Below the pieces are notes generated by a model that searched no databases, was not told the origin of the DNA, and saw only the letters and a program-made list of their open reading frames with translations. Shown piece by piece: positions 32,579 through 41,830 of a stretch of DNA of 64,000 nt (position 1 is its first letter; the number at the start of each line of letters is the position of its first letter). Position numbers and translations under genes: made by a program. The DNA lies in NCBI RefSeq assembly GCF_015352445.1, contig NZ_JADKPO010000003.1, forward strand, positions 145,569 through 209,568, written 5' to 3'. This DNA comes from Nocardioides agariphilus (GTDB lineage: Bacteria; Actinomycetota; Actinomycetes; Propionibacteriales; Nocardioidaceae).

Positions 32579-33166
32579 TCAGGCGGGTGGCGACACGCGA
32601 TAGCTCAGGTGCAGCACCCGGTTGCTCTGGATCACCACGTCAGGATCGCCCAGCAGGTGCTGCGCGGCGACCGACCCGAAGTAGCGCTTGCCGGACCCGA
32701 ACACGACCGGCACGACGTCCATGCGCACCTCGTCGACCAGCCCCGCCGCGAGTACCTGGCCACCGACGTCGCCAGCGGCGACCTCGACGATGCGATCACC
32801 CGCGAGCTGCTGCGCCTTGGCCACCGCTTCCTCCACGCCGTTGACGAAGTGGAACGGCGCGGCGGGATCCCACCCCTCCGGCGCCGGCCGGTGCGTCACG
32901 ACGACCACGTGGTCGACCCCGCCCGGAGGCTCCCCGTCCCAGCCGTCCGTCAGGTCGAAGACATGGCGGCCGACGACGGTGGCCCCGATCTGGCCCCAGT
33001 ACGGCTTGGTGTAGTCGTAGGACGTCTGCGACACCTTCAGGTACCCGCCGTCGTCCAACGCGACATCGCCACTCGTCAACCAGTCGAACAGCGGTCCGGG
33101 CTGGTCGTTCTCGTCGGCGACGAAGCCGTCCACGGACACCGAGCTGTACATGACCACCTTGCCCAT
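32579..33166 (-). CDS. Dihydrofolate reductase / RibD C-terminal family protein
   Basis: Protein of 195 residues of the RibD-C/DHFR-like fold, beginning MGKVVMYSSVSVDGFVAD and containing TVVGRHVFDLTDGW and VEVAAGDVGGQVLAAGLVDE. Members are NADPH-dependent reductases of largely unknown substrate, and this is not the housekeeping folA. The ATG has an AAGGAGG ribosome site. It is monocistronic, divergent from the DUF222 gene. Confidence 0.87.
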   Translation of the reverse strand: MGKVVMYSSVSVDGFVADENDQPGPLFDWLTSGDVALDDGGYLKVSQTSYDYTKPYWGQIGATVVGRHVFDLTDGWDGEPPGGVDHVVVVTHRPAPEGWDPAAPFHFVNGVEEAVAKAQQLAGDRIVEVAAGDVGGQVLAAGLVDEVRMDVVPVVFGSGKRYFGSVAAQHLLGDPDVVIQSNRVLHLSYRVSPPA

Positions 33167-33328
33167 CGGGCCTCCTTTGCGCGGCTACCGCAAGTTAGCG
33201 CGTCATGGAGCTCGTCAGGAGTCGGTACTCGAACGGCTCGAAATTGGTGGCCCGCATGGTGGACATTCCTTGGTTCCGGAGGGCTTTTGACGGCATCGAT
33301 GTCGGTGGTCCCTGTTTGACTTCTCGGT

Positions 33329-34669
33329 ATGGATCTCGGGGGTCTGGACGGCATGTCGGGTGGTGAGCTGCTCGACCACGTCGACGCGCTGGCCCGACAG
33401 CAGCGCCAGACCGAGGTGGCGATCCTGCGCGCGGCCAGGCAGCACGCGATCATCAACGACGAGCACTCGATCCCCGGCTGGCAGCTTCGGGCGCCCGGTG
33501 GCCAACGGCCACGCCGGTTCGGCGGCGTCGGGACACCATTGGTCGCGGAGTTCTCCCCCGCCGCCCTCGGTGGGCGACTGGGGATCTCCACCCATGCCGC
33601 CCGCGAGCTGATGGCCGACGCGTTGGACATCGCCCACCGCCTCCCCAGGTTGCAGGCCAGGGTCGAGGCGCTGCAGGTCAAGGTGTCCTACGCCCGCTAC
33701 ATCGCCCGCAGGACCCGCAACCTCACCCGCGAGCAGGCAGACTACGTCGACGAACGCACCGTGGAGTCCGCCGACGGCCGCATCCCCTGGACCAGGTTCG
33801 AGACCCTCGTCGAAGCGGCCGTCAAGGCCAGTGATCCCGCGGCAGCCGCCGAGCACGAACGTGTCGAGGCCAAGCGTCAGTTCGCCCAGGCCACCTCGTC
33901 CACCGAGGACGGCATGCGCGGCTTCTACGTGCGGGCCAACCTCGGCGTCATCGCCAAGCTCGACGCCGCCGTCGCCTACTTCGCCACCGCTTTGGCCCAC
34001 CTCGGCGACGCCCGCAGTGAAGACGATCGCCGCGTCACCGCCGTGCTGGTCCTGGCCAACCCGGTCCACGCCCTCGACCTCCTCCAGCGCTACCAGCAGT
34101 GGCTGGCCGACCAGCAACCGCCAGCCAGCAAGCCGGCTGTGGACCTGGCCGACCTGATGCCCGCGGTCGTCCTCTACGTCCACACCTACGCCGGCGCCGA
34201 CACCACCGACATCGGCAGAGTCGAGGACCACGGCCCCGTCACCGAGACCTGGATCCGCGAGCACCTCGGCCCCTGCGCCAGGTTCACCGTCCAGCCCGTC
34301 CTCGACATCGAAGGCCAAGCTCCCGTCGACGGCTACGAGATCCCCGACCGACATCGCGAGGCCGTGCACCTGATGGGGCCGGCCGACACCTTCCCCCACT
34401 CACCCAACATCAGTCGGGCTCAACAGATCGACCACACCATCGCCTACCGCAAGGGCAAGGCGGCAAAGGGTGCTGGTCAGTCCCGCATCGGCAACTACGC
34501 CAAGATGACCGTCCTACATCACCGGATCAAGACGTTTGCCGGGTGGCAGGTCAAGCAACCCTTCCCGGGCATCGAGGTCTGGCAAGACCCCTTTGGCGCG
34601 CTCTACCTCGTCGACCACACCGGCACTCGCCGACTCGGCCGACACAGGGACGACGGGGAAGCCGCATAG
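33329..34669 (+). CDS. DUF222 (13E12-type) HNH endonuclease-like protein
   Basis: Protein of 446 residues. The N-terminal helical DUF222 domain (about 1-300) belongs to the 13E12 repeat family, and the C-terminal HNH-like module (about 375-440) contains QIDHTIAYRKG, NYAKMTVLHHRIKTF. The His-Asn-His pattern looks incomplete, because the usual cysteines and GG are missing, so nuclease activity is doubtful. These genes are often multicopy in Nocardioides and mycobacteria. It ends 70 bases before a tRNA-Val gene. Confidence 0.85.
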   Translation: MDLGGLDGMSGGELLDHVDALARQQRQTEVAILRAARQHAIINDEHSIPGWQLRAPGGQRPRRFGGVGTPLVAEFSPAALGGRLGISTHAARELMADALDIAHRLPRLQARVEALQVKVSYARYIARRTRNLTREQADYVDERTVESADGRIPWTRFETLVEAAVKASDPAAAAEHERVEAKRQFAQATSSTEDGMRGFYVRANLGVIAKLDAAVAYFATALAHLGDARSEDDRRVTAVLVLANPVHALDLLQRYQQWLADQQPPASKPAVDLADLMPAVVLYVHTYAGADTTDIGRVEDHGPVTETWIREHLGPCARFTVQPVLDIEGQAPVDGYEIPDRHREAVHLMGPADTFPHSPNISRAQQIDHTIAYRKGKAAKGAGQSRIGNYAKMTVLHHRIKTFAGWQVKQPFPGIEVWQDPFGALYLVDHTGTRRLGRHRDDGEAA

Positions 34670-34739
34670 CCCAGCACGTCGCACAAATCGTGCGTCGCCC
34701 GGCGACTGTCCTAGTCTGTGCGCGGTCCGAAACGGTCCG

Positions 34740-34811
34740 GGGCGCATAGCTCAGCGGTAGAGCGCTTGCCTTACAAGCAAGATGTCGCAGGTTCGATCCC
34801 TGCTGCGCCCA
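34740..34811 (+). tRNA. tRNA-Val (anticodon UAC)
   Basis: The 72-base cloverleaf folds completely. The acceptor stem GGGCGCA pairs with TGCGCCC, the D-stem is GCTC/GAGC, the anticodon stem CTTGC/GCAAG holds the loop CTTACAA (anticodon TAC), and the T-arm is GCAGG-TTCGATC-CCTGC. The discriminator is A, and the CCA end is not fully encoded. It decodes GUA/GUG valine codons. Confidence 0.96.
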
Positions 34812-34817
34812 CCGACC

Positions 34818-35786
34818 TCAGCCCCAGGCACGCCACGCAGAGTCGACCATCTCGCGCAGGTCGAGGCGTCCGCGCCAGCCCATGTGTCGGGCGATCAGCT
34901 CGGGATCGGCCACGAGCCGGTCCGGGTCGCCGGGCCGGCGGTCGACGATCTCAGGGCGTACGTCGAGTCCCGAGACCTCGGCGATCATCGAGAGCACCTC
35001 GAGGACGGACGCACCTCGACCGGTGCCGACGTTGAAGATCCGGTCGGTCGTCTGGTCGTAGGCCTCGCTCGCGATCCAGCCCAGGGCGGTCTCGTGCGCC
35101 TCGACCAGGTCCTGCACGTGGATGTAGTCGCGGATGCAGGTGCCGTCGGGTGTGTCGTAGTCGTTGCCGAACACCTTCGGCTGCTCACCGCGCGTCAGCG
35201 CCGACAGCGCGATCGGGATCAGGTTGAGGACGGCCGGGTCGCCGAGGTCGTCGTACCCCGACCCCGCGACGTTGAAGTACCGCAGCGCCACCCAGCGCAA
35301 CCCCCATGCCTCCTCGGCCGCGCGGCAGTTCCACTCGGAGACCAGCTTGGTCTCGCCGTAGGGGCTGGCCGGTCGGGTCGGCAGGCTCTCGGCGATCCGC
35401 TCGCCGCCGGCATCGACGTTGCCGTAGGTCGCCGCAGACGAGGAGAACACCAGCTGCTTGACGCCGGCCGCCTCCATGGCGAGCAGCACGTTGGCGGTGC
35501 CGCCGATGTTCTGGCGGTAGTACCAAGCCGGCCGCGCCACCGACTCGCCGACCTGCTTGCGGGCGGCCAGGTGCACCACGGCCGTCACGTCGTGCTCGAC
35601 CAGCACGCTGGTCAACAGCTCGACGGTCTCGTCTCGCGACAGCTCCGCCTCGACGAGTGGGGCCGCGCCGATCCGACTCCGCGAGCCGGTCGACAGGTCG
35701 TCGACGACCACGCAGCCGTCCTCGCCGAGCAGGCGCACCAGGTGCCCGCCGATGTAGCCGGCGCCGCCGGTGACCAGGACGCTCAT
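34818..35786 (-). CDS. galE: UDP-glucose 4-epimerase (extended SDR)
   Basis: NAD-dependent sugar-nucleotide epimerase of 322 residues. It has the Rossmann motif VTGGAGYIGGHL at the N-terminus, the catalytic SSSAATYG and SPYGETK (Tyr-xxx-Lys), and C-terminal GTCIRDYIHVQDL and FNVGTGRGASVLEV typical of GalE. The ATG overlaps the cupin gene's stop (ATGA). It is last in the isoprenoid/polyketide operon and ends seven bases from the oppositely oriented tRNA. A sugar supplied to a product glycoside is possible, though no glycosyltransferase lies in the operon. Confidence 0.93.
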   Translation of the reverse strand: MSVLVTGGAGYIGGHLVRLLGEDGCVVVDDLSTGSRSRIGAAPLVEAELSRDETVELLTSVLVEHDVTAVVHLAARKQVGESVARPAWYYRQNIGGTANVLLAMEAAGVKQLVFSSSAATYGNVDAGGERIAESLPTRPASPYGETKLVSEWNCRAAEEAWGLRWVALRYFNVAGSGYDDLGDPAVLNLIPIALSALTRGEQPKVFGNDYDTPDGTCIRDYIHVQDLVEAHETALGWIASEAYDQTTDRIFNVGTGRGASVLEVLSMIAEVSGLDVRPEIVDRRPGDPDRLVADPELIARHMGWRGRLDLREMVDSAWRAWG

Positions 35787-36136
35787 CGAGCGTCACCCTC
35801 GGGCCGTCGGGAGTACTCCGCGGGACCGAACACCACGAACACCGTCAGGTCCTCCTCGATGTCGACGAACCGGTGCTCCTCGTCGGCGGCGACGAACACG
35901 ACGGTGCCGGGTGAGACCGGACACGAGGCGGTCGGCGTCACCAGCCTCGCGCGTCCGGTGGTGCAGACGTAGAGCTCGTCCTCGGTGTGCGGCTCCTGGA
36001 CGTCGGTGCCGCCCGCGGGGATGAAGTACGTGCCACAGCTGAGGTCGGGGACCCGCACGTGCTCGATCCAACCGGTGCCGTCCTCGTCGAGCTGGTCTGT
36101 GGTCATCGGCCGCCCGGCGGCGCTCAGCACCTGCAT
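35783..36136 (-). CDS. Cupin-domain protein
   Basis: Small cupin of 117 residues with the metal-site pattern around PHTEDELYVCTTGRARL and a second motif near ADEEHRFVDIEEDL. It could be a metal-dependent enzyme or a small sugar or carboxylate binder. It lies between idi (34 bases away) and galE (overlapping), on the same strand as the polyketide genes. The role is unknown. Confidence 0.85.
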   Translation of the reverse strand: MQVLSAAGRPMTTDQLDEDGTGWIEHVRVPDLSCGTYFIPAGGTDVQEPHTEDELYVCTTGRARLVTPTASCPVSPGTVVFVAADEEHRFVDIEEDLTVFVVFGPAEYSRRPEGDAR

Positions 36137-36170
36137 GAGGGGACCCTAGCGACGCCGGCCGTCCCCAGCC

Positions 36171-36737
36171 TCAGCCACGTGCGGCAGGGGGCAGCTCCTC
36201 GGCGGGTCGCGACGGTGTCCCCGCCAGATCAGCAGGAAGCTGGGCGACCTGCTCGCGACACCACACGGAGACGTCCCGTCCGGACAGCACGGACTCGCGA
36301 AACTGCGACCAAGGCTCCCAGTGGTGCTCCTCGACCTCGTCGCGATCAGCCCTCACCTCACCGTCGGACTGCGCGAGGTAGACAGGGCACAGCTCGTTCT
36401 CGACGACGCCGGTGTCCATCACCGCCCGGTAGCGGAAGCCGGGCAGTACCAGGCGCACGTCGGTCAGCGAGAGGCCGAGCTCCTGCCGCACCCTGCGCAC
36501 CACGGCCTCGTCGAGCGCCTCGCCCGGCGCCGGGTGTCCGCAGCAGGAGTTGGTCCACACACCCGGAAAGGTCTTCTTGGAGAGGGCACGCCGGGTCACG
36601 AGGAGTCGGCCGGCAGGATCCAGGACGTAGCAGGAGAAGGCCAGGTGCAGAGGCGTCTCGGCGTGGTGGACCGCGACCTTGTCGGCCGTGCCGATCGCGC
36701 CCCCCTGCTCGTCGAGGAGGACCACGAGCTCGCTCAC
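36171..36737 (-). CDS. idi: Isopentenyl-diphosphate delta-isomerase, type I
   Basis: Nudix-fold enzyme of 188 residues that interconverts isopentenyl and dimethylallyl diphosphate. It has GVWTNSCCGHPAPGE with the catalytic Cys and metal His, and the MDTGVVENELCPVY segment with the catalytic Glu. I chose the GTG because it overlaps the stop of the FAD oxidoreductase gene (GTGA). It supplies the allylic prenyl donor, which fits the UbiA-type prenyltransferase at the head of the operon. Confidence 0.94.
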   Translation of the reverse strand: MSELVVLLDEQGGAIGTADKVAVHHAETPLHLAFSCYVLDPAGRLLVTRRALSKKTFPGVWTNSCCGHPAPGEALDEAVVRRVRQELGLSLTDVRLVLPGFRYRAVMDTGVVENELCPVYLAQSDGEVRADRDEVEEHHWEPWSQFRESVLSGRDVSVWCREQVAQLPADLAGTPSRPAEELPPAARG

Positions 36738-37756
36738 GTGGGCCTCGCAACCTGGTTGACGGCTGCCCTGAACAACCACGGGGCCGCCTTCGCCGCCGGC
36801 ACCAGACGGCTGCGTACGGCGGGGCGAGCGCTGGCCGCAAGGAGCCCCCGGGTGAGCAGGTCGTGCCGTCGGGTCAGTCGGCGCCAGCTCGCTTCGTATG
36901 CTCCGGGGTCGCCGGCTCCCACGGCCGCCACCGCCGCCCTGGCCTGGGCGAGCCCGAGGGCGATGCCCTCGCCGGTGAGCGCGTCGACGTACCCCGCGGC
37001 GTCACCGACCAGCAGTACCCGGCCAGCGACACGTCGCGTCGTCTGCTGGCGCAGCGGCCCGGCGCCGAGCACGCGCGTCGCCGCGGCGCCCGCCAGCCGC
37101 TCGCGCAGCTGCGGCAGGTCACCGAGCAGGTCGTCGTAGTCGCCACCGCCGTCGACGAGCAGGGCGACGCCGACGCAGTCGTCGGCGACCGGAGTCACGT
37201 ACGCCTCGGCGCGAGGCGACCAGTACACCTCGACGTACGGCGTCCACGGCGCCACCGCGAAGTGGCGACGCAGCCCGAAGCGGCGGCGACCGGGCGCAGG
37301 ACCCTCGAGTCCGAGCATCCGGCGCACCGGGGAGTGCAGCCCGTCGGCCGCGATCACGTGGCGAGCCGAAAGCCCGTCGACGTCGACGTCGCCCTCACGC
37401 ACCGCGAGGTGCCCCACGGTGCGCTGCTCGACGGGCACTCCGGCCGCGTCGACGGCCCGGGCGAGGGCGGCGTGCAGGGCGGTGCGCCGGACGCCGCGAC
37501 CGGTGCCCGAGCGAAACGGCGCGTCGACCGACCGCGAGGCGTCGAGGTAGCGGATGCCGGCCAGCTCCCGGCCGGGTGGCGCGACGCCGAGTGTGTCGAG
37601 GTCCCTGACAGCGCCGGGCATCAGGCCTTCGCCGCACGCCTTGTCGACGGGACCGGGCCGCTGCTCCAGGACGGTCACGTCCAGGCCGGCGCGGGCGGCG
37701 TACAGCGCAGCGGCCAGCCCGACGGGCCCACCGCCGACGACGACGAGGTCACGCAT
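36734..37756 (-). CDS. FAD-dependent oxidoreductase (geranylgeranyl reductase family)
   Basis: Flavoprotein of 340 residues. It has the Rossmann motif VVVGGGPVGLAAALYAARAG, an RR segment near residues 85-95, and the second FAD motif LLVGDAAGYVDALTGEGIA. It fits the geranylgeranyl-reductase/phenol-hydroxylase family. It overlaps the methyltransferase gene by eight bases and idi by four. Either hydroxylation of an aromatic polyketide ring or reduction of a prenyl chain is plausible. Confidence 0.88.
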   Translation of the reverse strand: MRDLVVVGGGPVGLAAALYAARAGLDVTVLEQRPGPVDKACGEGLMPGAVRDLDTLGVAPPGRELAGIRYLDASRSVDAPFRSGTGRGVRRTALHAALARAVDAAGVPVEQRTVGHLAVREGDVDVDGLSARHVIAADGLHSPVRRMLGLEGPAPGRRRFGLRRHFAVAPWTPYVEVYWSPRAEAYVTPVADDCVGVALLVDGGGDYDDLLGDLPQLRERLAGAAATRVLGAGPLRQQTTRRVAGRVLLVGDAAGYVDALTGEGIALGLAQARAAVAAVGAGDPGAYEASWRRLTRRHDLLTRGLLAASARPAVRSRLVPAAKAAPWLFRAAVNQVARPT

Positions 37757-38288
37757 CGACTCGACCGCCGCCCGACAAGGTGGCCAGGGCGGAGTCCTCG
37801 ACGCGGATCCGCACCCGCAGCAAGAACGCGTTGAGCACCGAGAAGACGAGGGCCGTGACCCAGGCCGCGTGCACCAGCGGCAGGGCTGCGCCCTCGACGA
37901 CGACCGCCACGTAGTTGGGGTGGCGCAGCCAGCGGTAGGGACCACCGGTCACTGGTGCCAGCCCGGGGACCACGATCACCCGGGTGTTCCAGCGACGACC
38001 CAAGGTCGCGATGCACCACCACCTCAGCGCTTGGGAGGCGATCACCACCAGTGTCATCGACCAGGCGAGCCACGCGGGCACGTCGGGTCGGCGTACCCAG
38101 GCCTCGACCAGGGCACCGACGAGCAGGCCGGTGTGGAGCACGACCATGAAGGGGTAGTGCCCCAGTCCGGTCTCGACGCCACCACGCGCACGGCTCCAGG
38201 CCGCGTTGCGGACGGAGACGACGAGCTCGGCGACCCGCTCGGCGCCCACCAGGGCGACCAGGACGCTGAAGGCAACCAGGCTCTCCAT
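37749..38288 (-). CDS. ICMT-like membrane methyltransferase
   Basis: Integral membrane protein of 179 residues of the isoprenylcysteine carboxyl methyltransferase family, with about four or five helices and the SAM-binding GGPYRWLRHPNYVAVVVEG near residue 130. Bacterial relatives next to type III polyketide synthases (for example SrsB of Streptomyces) O-methylate phenolic lipids. The type III synthase gene lies just seven bases upstream, which supports that use here. I chose the ATG of MESLVAF, because the longer frame overlaps the synthase gene. Confidence 0.85.
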   Translation of the reverse strand: MESLVAFSVLVALVGAERVAELVVSVRNAAWSRARGGVETGLGHYPFMVVLHTGLLVGALVEAWVRRPDVPAWLAWSMTLVVIASQALRWWCIATLGRRWNTRVIVVPGLAPVTGGPYRWLRHPNYVAVVVEGAALPLVHAAWVTALVFSVLNAFLLRVRIRVEDSALATLSGGGRVDA

Positions 38289-38295
38289 GCTCGGC

Positions 38296-39357
38296 TCACT
38301 CCCCTGCCCGGAGCAGCACCAGCTCGGAGCAGAAGCCGGGCCCCATCGCCAGGAGGAGGCCATGGCTGCCCGCGGCTGGTGGCCGCTCTCGCAGGGTGCT
38401 CTCGAACACGTGCAGCACCGATGCAGAGGACAGGTTGCCGACGCTGGCGAGCGAGTCCCACGTCAGCTGCAGGGCCTCGCGCGGCACCTCGAGCGCGACT
38501 TGCAGGGCCTCGATGACCTTGGGGCCGCCCGGGTGACAGACCCACCAGCCGATATCGGTACGAGAGAGGCCGTGGTCGGCCAGGAACTCGTCGACGTCAC
38601 CGCGGATGTAGCGCTCGACCATCGTCGGCACCTCTGCGTCGAGCACGATCCGCAGGCCACTCGAGGTGACGTCGAACCCCATGGTCCGCTCGGAGTCGGG
38701 ATAGAGCCGGCTGCGGGTGGCGACCACGTCGACCGGTCCGGCACGCCGGTTGCTGCCGGTCGCCACGACAGCGGCGGCGCCGTCGCCGAACAGCCCACTG
38801 GCGACCAGGTTGGGCATCGAGACGTCGTCGCGCTGGACGGTGAGCGAGCACAGCTCGACGGACACGAGCACCGCGACATCGTCGGGGTGACCCAGCAGGT
38901 AGTCGTGAACGCGGGCGATGCCGGCCGCGCCGGCCACGCAGCCCAGACCCACCATCGGCACCCGCTTCACGTCGGGCCGCAGGCCGATCGTGGCGGCGAT
39001 GCGGGCCTCGAGGGACGGGACGGCCAACCCCGTCACCGTGGCGCACACGATCAGGTCGACGTCGGACGGCGTCAGCCCGGCAGCCTTCAGGGCGTCGACA
39101 AGCGCGCGCGAGCCGAGCTCGACGGCGTGCTCGATGAACCTGTCGTTGGCCTCGCCGAAGTCACCGAGCTCGGCGTACTCCTCGAGCGCCAGCACGACGT
39201 GCCGGGTGTTCACGCCGGCGTTGCGGTGCAGTCGTCGCATCACCGCCGCGTCGAAGCGGTTGCCGTCGTGCACGACGAACCTGGCGAATGCCTCGGTCAG
39301 CTCGTGCTGCGGGTAGCGGTTGCCGGGCAGGGCGCTACGGACGGACAGGATCGACAT
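38296..39357 (-). CDS. Type III polyketide synthase (chalcone synthase-like)
   Basis: Homodimeric condensing enzyme of 353 residues. The full triad is visible: Cys140 in [10 protein letters not shown], His275 in WVCHPGGPK and Asn308 in SVGNLSSAS. It uses CoA-linked starters and malonyl-CoA to build resorcinols, pyrones or similar rings. Its start overlaps the upstream FAD oxidoreductase gene by 23 bases. With the methyltransferase and flavoproteins it resembles the Streptomyces srs phenolic-lipid operon, extended by a prenyltransferase. Confidence 0.93.
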   Translation of the reverse strand: MSILSVRSALPGNRYPQHELTEAFARFVVHDGNRFDAAVMRRLHRNAGVNTRHVVLALEEYAELGDFGEANDRFIEHAVELGSRALVDALKAAGLTPSDVDLIVCATVTGLAVPSLEARIAATIGLRPDVKRVPMVGLGCVAGAAGIARVHDYLLGHPDDVAVLVSVELCSLTVQRDDVSMPNLVASGLFGDGAAAVVATGSNRRAGPVDVVATRSRLYPDSERTMGFDVTSSGLRIVLDAEVPTMVERYIRGDVDEFLADHGLSRTDIGWWVCHPGGPKVIEALQVALEVPREALQLTWDSLASVGNLSSASVLHVFESTLRERPPAAGSHGLLLAMGPGFCSELVLLRAGE

Positions 39358-40546
39358 GCGACTCCTCGTGGTCGGGGCCCGACGGACGGATCAGCTCGCG
39401 GGCCAGACCCACGGCAAGGCGTGGCCCGATGCGGCCATCGCCCAGTCCCAGCTCTACCAGGGAGTCGAAAGCGTGGCGGTCGCGGCCCGCTGCGCGGATG
39501 CCGGCATCCACGACGGCCGGCACGCGGGCCAGCCGGGCGGCGGCCCAGGTGTGCTTGAGGTGGCGGCCCAGCAGGCCACGCACGGCACGACGGTGGACGG
39601 CACCTGCTCGACCCGGCTCACCCTCGGCGAGGCAGCGGGCGGCCGCGCGACCGGCGGCGATGCCGGTCGCGACGGCGTAGTAGATCCCCTCGCCAGTCAT
39701 CGGGTTCACCAGCGCTGCGGCGTCGCCCACCAGCAGCATCGGACCGTCGGGCTGTCGCCAGTTCCAGCCCGAGAGCGGGAGGTGGTGACCCTTCCAGTCC
39801 TTGCCGTCGGGCACGCTGCCAGGCAGCAGCGCCTCCAGCTGGTCGAGCAACAGGGCCCGGCTCGGACCCGCACCGCGCTCGGGACCCGGTAGCAGCTCGC
39901 CGTACCCGACGTTGCTCCAGCCGTCACCGCGGTCGAAGGCCCAGGCGTACGCCGGCTGGGGCCGCGGTCCGTAGCGGATCACCTGCCTGCCCCGCCAGGC
40001 CTCGGCGGTCGGGGCATATCCGCGAATCGCGATCGCCCGCAGGCGCTGCTCCTGGCCGAGGAGTGTGGGCCGGAGCACCGAGTGCGCACCGTCGGCTCCG
40101 ACGACTACCCGGGCGCTGAGCTCGCCGTCGAGCACGACCCGGTCGGCGCGGACCTCGACGGATCGGACGCGGCGGCGCTGCAGCACCGCTCCCGCCGCGA
40201 CCGCGTGATCCACCAGTCGCGCGTCGAAGACGGTGCGCGGCACGACGTGCACCTCGCGGGTCATCGGTCCCGATACCGACACCTCGCCGCGGGCCAGCTC
40301 CAAGTGGGACAGGGGCGTCCATCCGTCGACGACGTCGGCCGCTCCGACCCGGGCCAACGCGTCGAGCACGTGGGGCGCGATGCCGTCACCGCAGCTCTTG
40401 TCGCGGGGGAAGTCGGCTCGGTCGAGCAGCAGCACCCGCAGGTGCGGTGCGGTCGTGAGCCCAGTCGTGAGCGCCGCCAGCGCCGCGCAGGATCCCGCGG
40501 GCCCGGCACCCACGACCACGAGGTCCCAGTCCGTCGTCCCGGTCAC
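39335..40546 (-). CDS. FAD-dependent oxidoreductase (geranylgeranyl reductase family)
   Basis: Flavoprotein of 403 residues. It has the dinucleotide motif [17 protein letters not shown], the [12 protein letters not shown] segment typical of geranylgeranyl reductases, and the second FAD motif [18 protein letters not shown]. It is a second paralogue in the operon beside the one at 36734-37756, so one may saturate the prenyl chain and the other may hydroxylate the ring. Its ATG overlaps the UbiA gene's stop. Confidence 0.88.
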   Translation of the reverse strand: MTGTTDWDLVVVGAGPAGSCAALAALTTGLTTAPHLRVLLLDRADFPRDKSCGDGIAPHVLDALARVGAADVVDGWTPLSHLELARGEVSVSGPMTREVHVVPRTVFDARLVDHAVAAGAVLQRRRVRSVEVRADRVVLDGELSARVVVGADGAHSVLRPTLLGQEQRLRAIAIRGYAPTAEAWRGRQVIRYGPRPQPAYAWAFDRGDGWSNVGYGELLPGPERGAGPSRALLLDQLEALLPGSVPDGKDWKGHHLPLSGWNWRQPDGPMLLVGDAAALVNPMTGEGIYYAVATGIAAGRAAARCLAEGEPGRAGAVHRRAVRGLLGRHLKHTWAAARLARVPAVVDAGIRAAGRDRHAFDSLVELGLGDGRIGPRLAVGLARELIRPSGPDHEESHVDPVRP

Positions 40547-41355
40547 AGCGCCACCACGAGGAGCACGGCATCGAGCAGGGCGATGCCGACGGCTGCGGCG
40601 AACGGCGCCTTGCCGTGGCCGCGTAGCACCACCGCAGCGAGCGCGGCCACGACGACGACACCGGCGACGGCGACGACCAGCGGCACCGACGCGCCGAACA
40701 GCACCAGCACCGAGCCGAGTACGAGCACCGCGACAGCCGCGCCCGGTAGGCGCCGGGCACCGAGCCGGTGCGGCAGGCCGCGCACGCCGGTCGCGTCGTC
40801 ATCGGCGATGTCGGGCAGCACGTTGAGCAGGTGCGCTCCCACTCCGAGTGACGCGGCGGCCGACAGCAGCCACCAGGGGACCGACCCCGTCTGGTCCGCG
40901 GCCGACCAGACGAACGCGGGCAGCAGGCCGAAGGCCACGGCGTATGGCACCCATGACCACACGGTCGCCTTGAGCCCCAGGTTGTAGGCCCAGCCGGCCG
41001 CGACGCACCCCAGGTGCAGCAGCCCTGCGGGCAGCCCGCACATCAGCGAGAGCACCACGCACAGCACGACAGCCGCCGCGCAGGCCGCGGCAGCGACCCG
41101 AGGATCGAGGGTGCCGAGCGCCAGCGGCTTGTCCTGTCGCCCGACGGCCCGGTCACGCGAGAGGTCGATGAGGTCGTTGCTCCAACCGATGGACAGCTGA
41201 CCGGCCGCCACGGCCGCCGTGACGAGGACCACGCGGGAGGCCGGCATGTCGACTGCCACCGCGAGCACCGCTGCCAGCAGGGTCACCGCGGCGGCTGGGC
41301 CGGGGTGGGCCGCCGCGACCAGTGCGACCGGCCTCGTGTCGGCCAGCGCGCTCAT
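40543..41355 (-). CDS. UbiA-family prenyltransferase
   Basis: Polytopic membrane prenyltransferase of 270 residues with about eight or nine helices. The first Asp-rich motif is NDLIDLSRDRAVGRQDKPL (about 60-78), which binds magnesium and the prenyl diphosphate. The second acidic region is LPDIADDDATGVRGLPHRLG (about 180-199). It is the first core enzyme of the operon and would attach an isoprenoid to an aromatic acceptor, here probably the type III polyketide product. Menaquinone-type MenA is less likely, because no men genes lie nearby. Confidence 0.88.
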   Translation of the reverse strand: MSALADTRPVALVAAAHPGPAAAVTLLAAVLAVAVDMPASRVVLVTAAVAAGQLSIGWSNDLIDLSRDRAVGRQDKPLALGTLDPRVAAAACAAAVVLCVVLSLMCGLPAGLLHLGCVAAGWAYNLGLKATVWSWVPYAVAFGLLPAFVWSAADQTGSVPWWLLSAAASLGVGAHLLNVLPDIADDDATGVRGLPHRLGARRLPGAAVAVLVLGSVLVLFGASVPLVVAVAGVVVVAALAAVVLRGHGKAPFAAAVGIALLDAVLLVVAL

Positions 41356-41435
41356 CTGCCGAGCATAGGCTCACTTGGTGTCCACCCCCTGTCCCTGACC
41401 TGGCAGCAAGCGCTGGCCTGGCGGCTCGGGCGAGC

Positions 41436-41735
41436 TCAGCGGAACGTGAGCCAGGCCCCGACCACGCCGGGCGCCGGGCCGAGCAGCAGCCATACGCTCA
41501 GGAGACGCTTGGCTCTCAGGGCCCTGAAGGCACCGACCGCGACCACACCGGTCACTCCGGCCAGCACGTTGAGCCCGACGCGGGCGTCCTGGTCGTCGGA
41601 GAAGATCGCCGCCACCGCCAGACCGGCCGCGAAGTGCTCGATCACCGTGAACGCGAGCACGGAGATGATCCACTGCTGGACGGCAGTGATCGACATGCCG
41701 GTTGCCTCGCCAGGCGCGTTCCGCTGCTCGCTCAC
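41436..41735 (-). CDS. Small membrane protein upstream of the prenyltransferase operon
   Basis: Hypothetical protein of 99 residues with three hydrophobic segments (about 25-45, 52-70, 78-96) and a charged N-terminus. No family is recognised. It is 80 bases upstream of the UbiA gene on the same strand, so it may be first in that transcript. It resembles small uncharacterised actinobacterial membrane proteins. Confidence 0.65.
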   Translation of the reverse strand: MSEQRNAPGEATGMSITAVQQWIISVLAFTVIEHFAAGLAVAAIFSDDQDARVGLNVLAGVTGVVAVGAFRALRAKRLLSVWLLLGPAPGVVGAWLTFR

Positions 41736-41830
41736 GCACTACACCGTAGGGACCCCAGGGGGCATGACTCGATCGGGCCCCTAGACCTGGGGTTGAGAGG
41801 ACACCCTTACTGACGGACCATGAAACAAGC

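Noticed and set aside
40543-41355. MenA (menaquinone) prenyltransferase
   Set aside because: UbiA-fold motifs fit, but no men genes are nearby and the operon partners are a type III PKS, ICMT-like and FAD enzymes.
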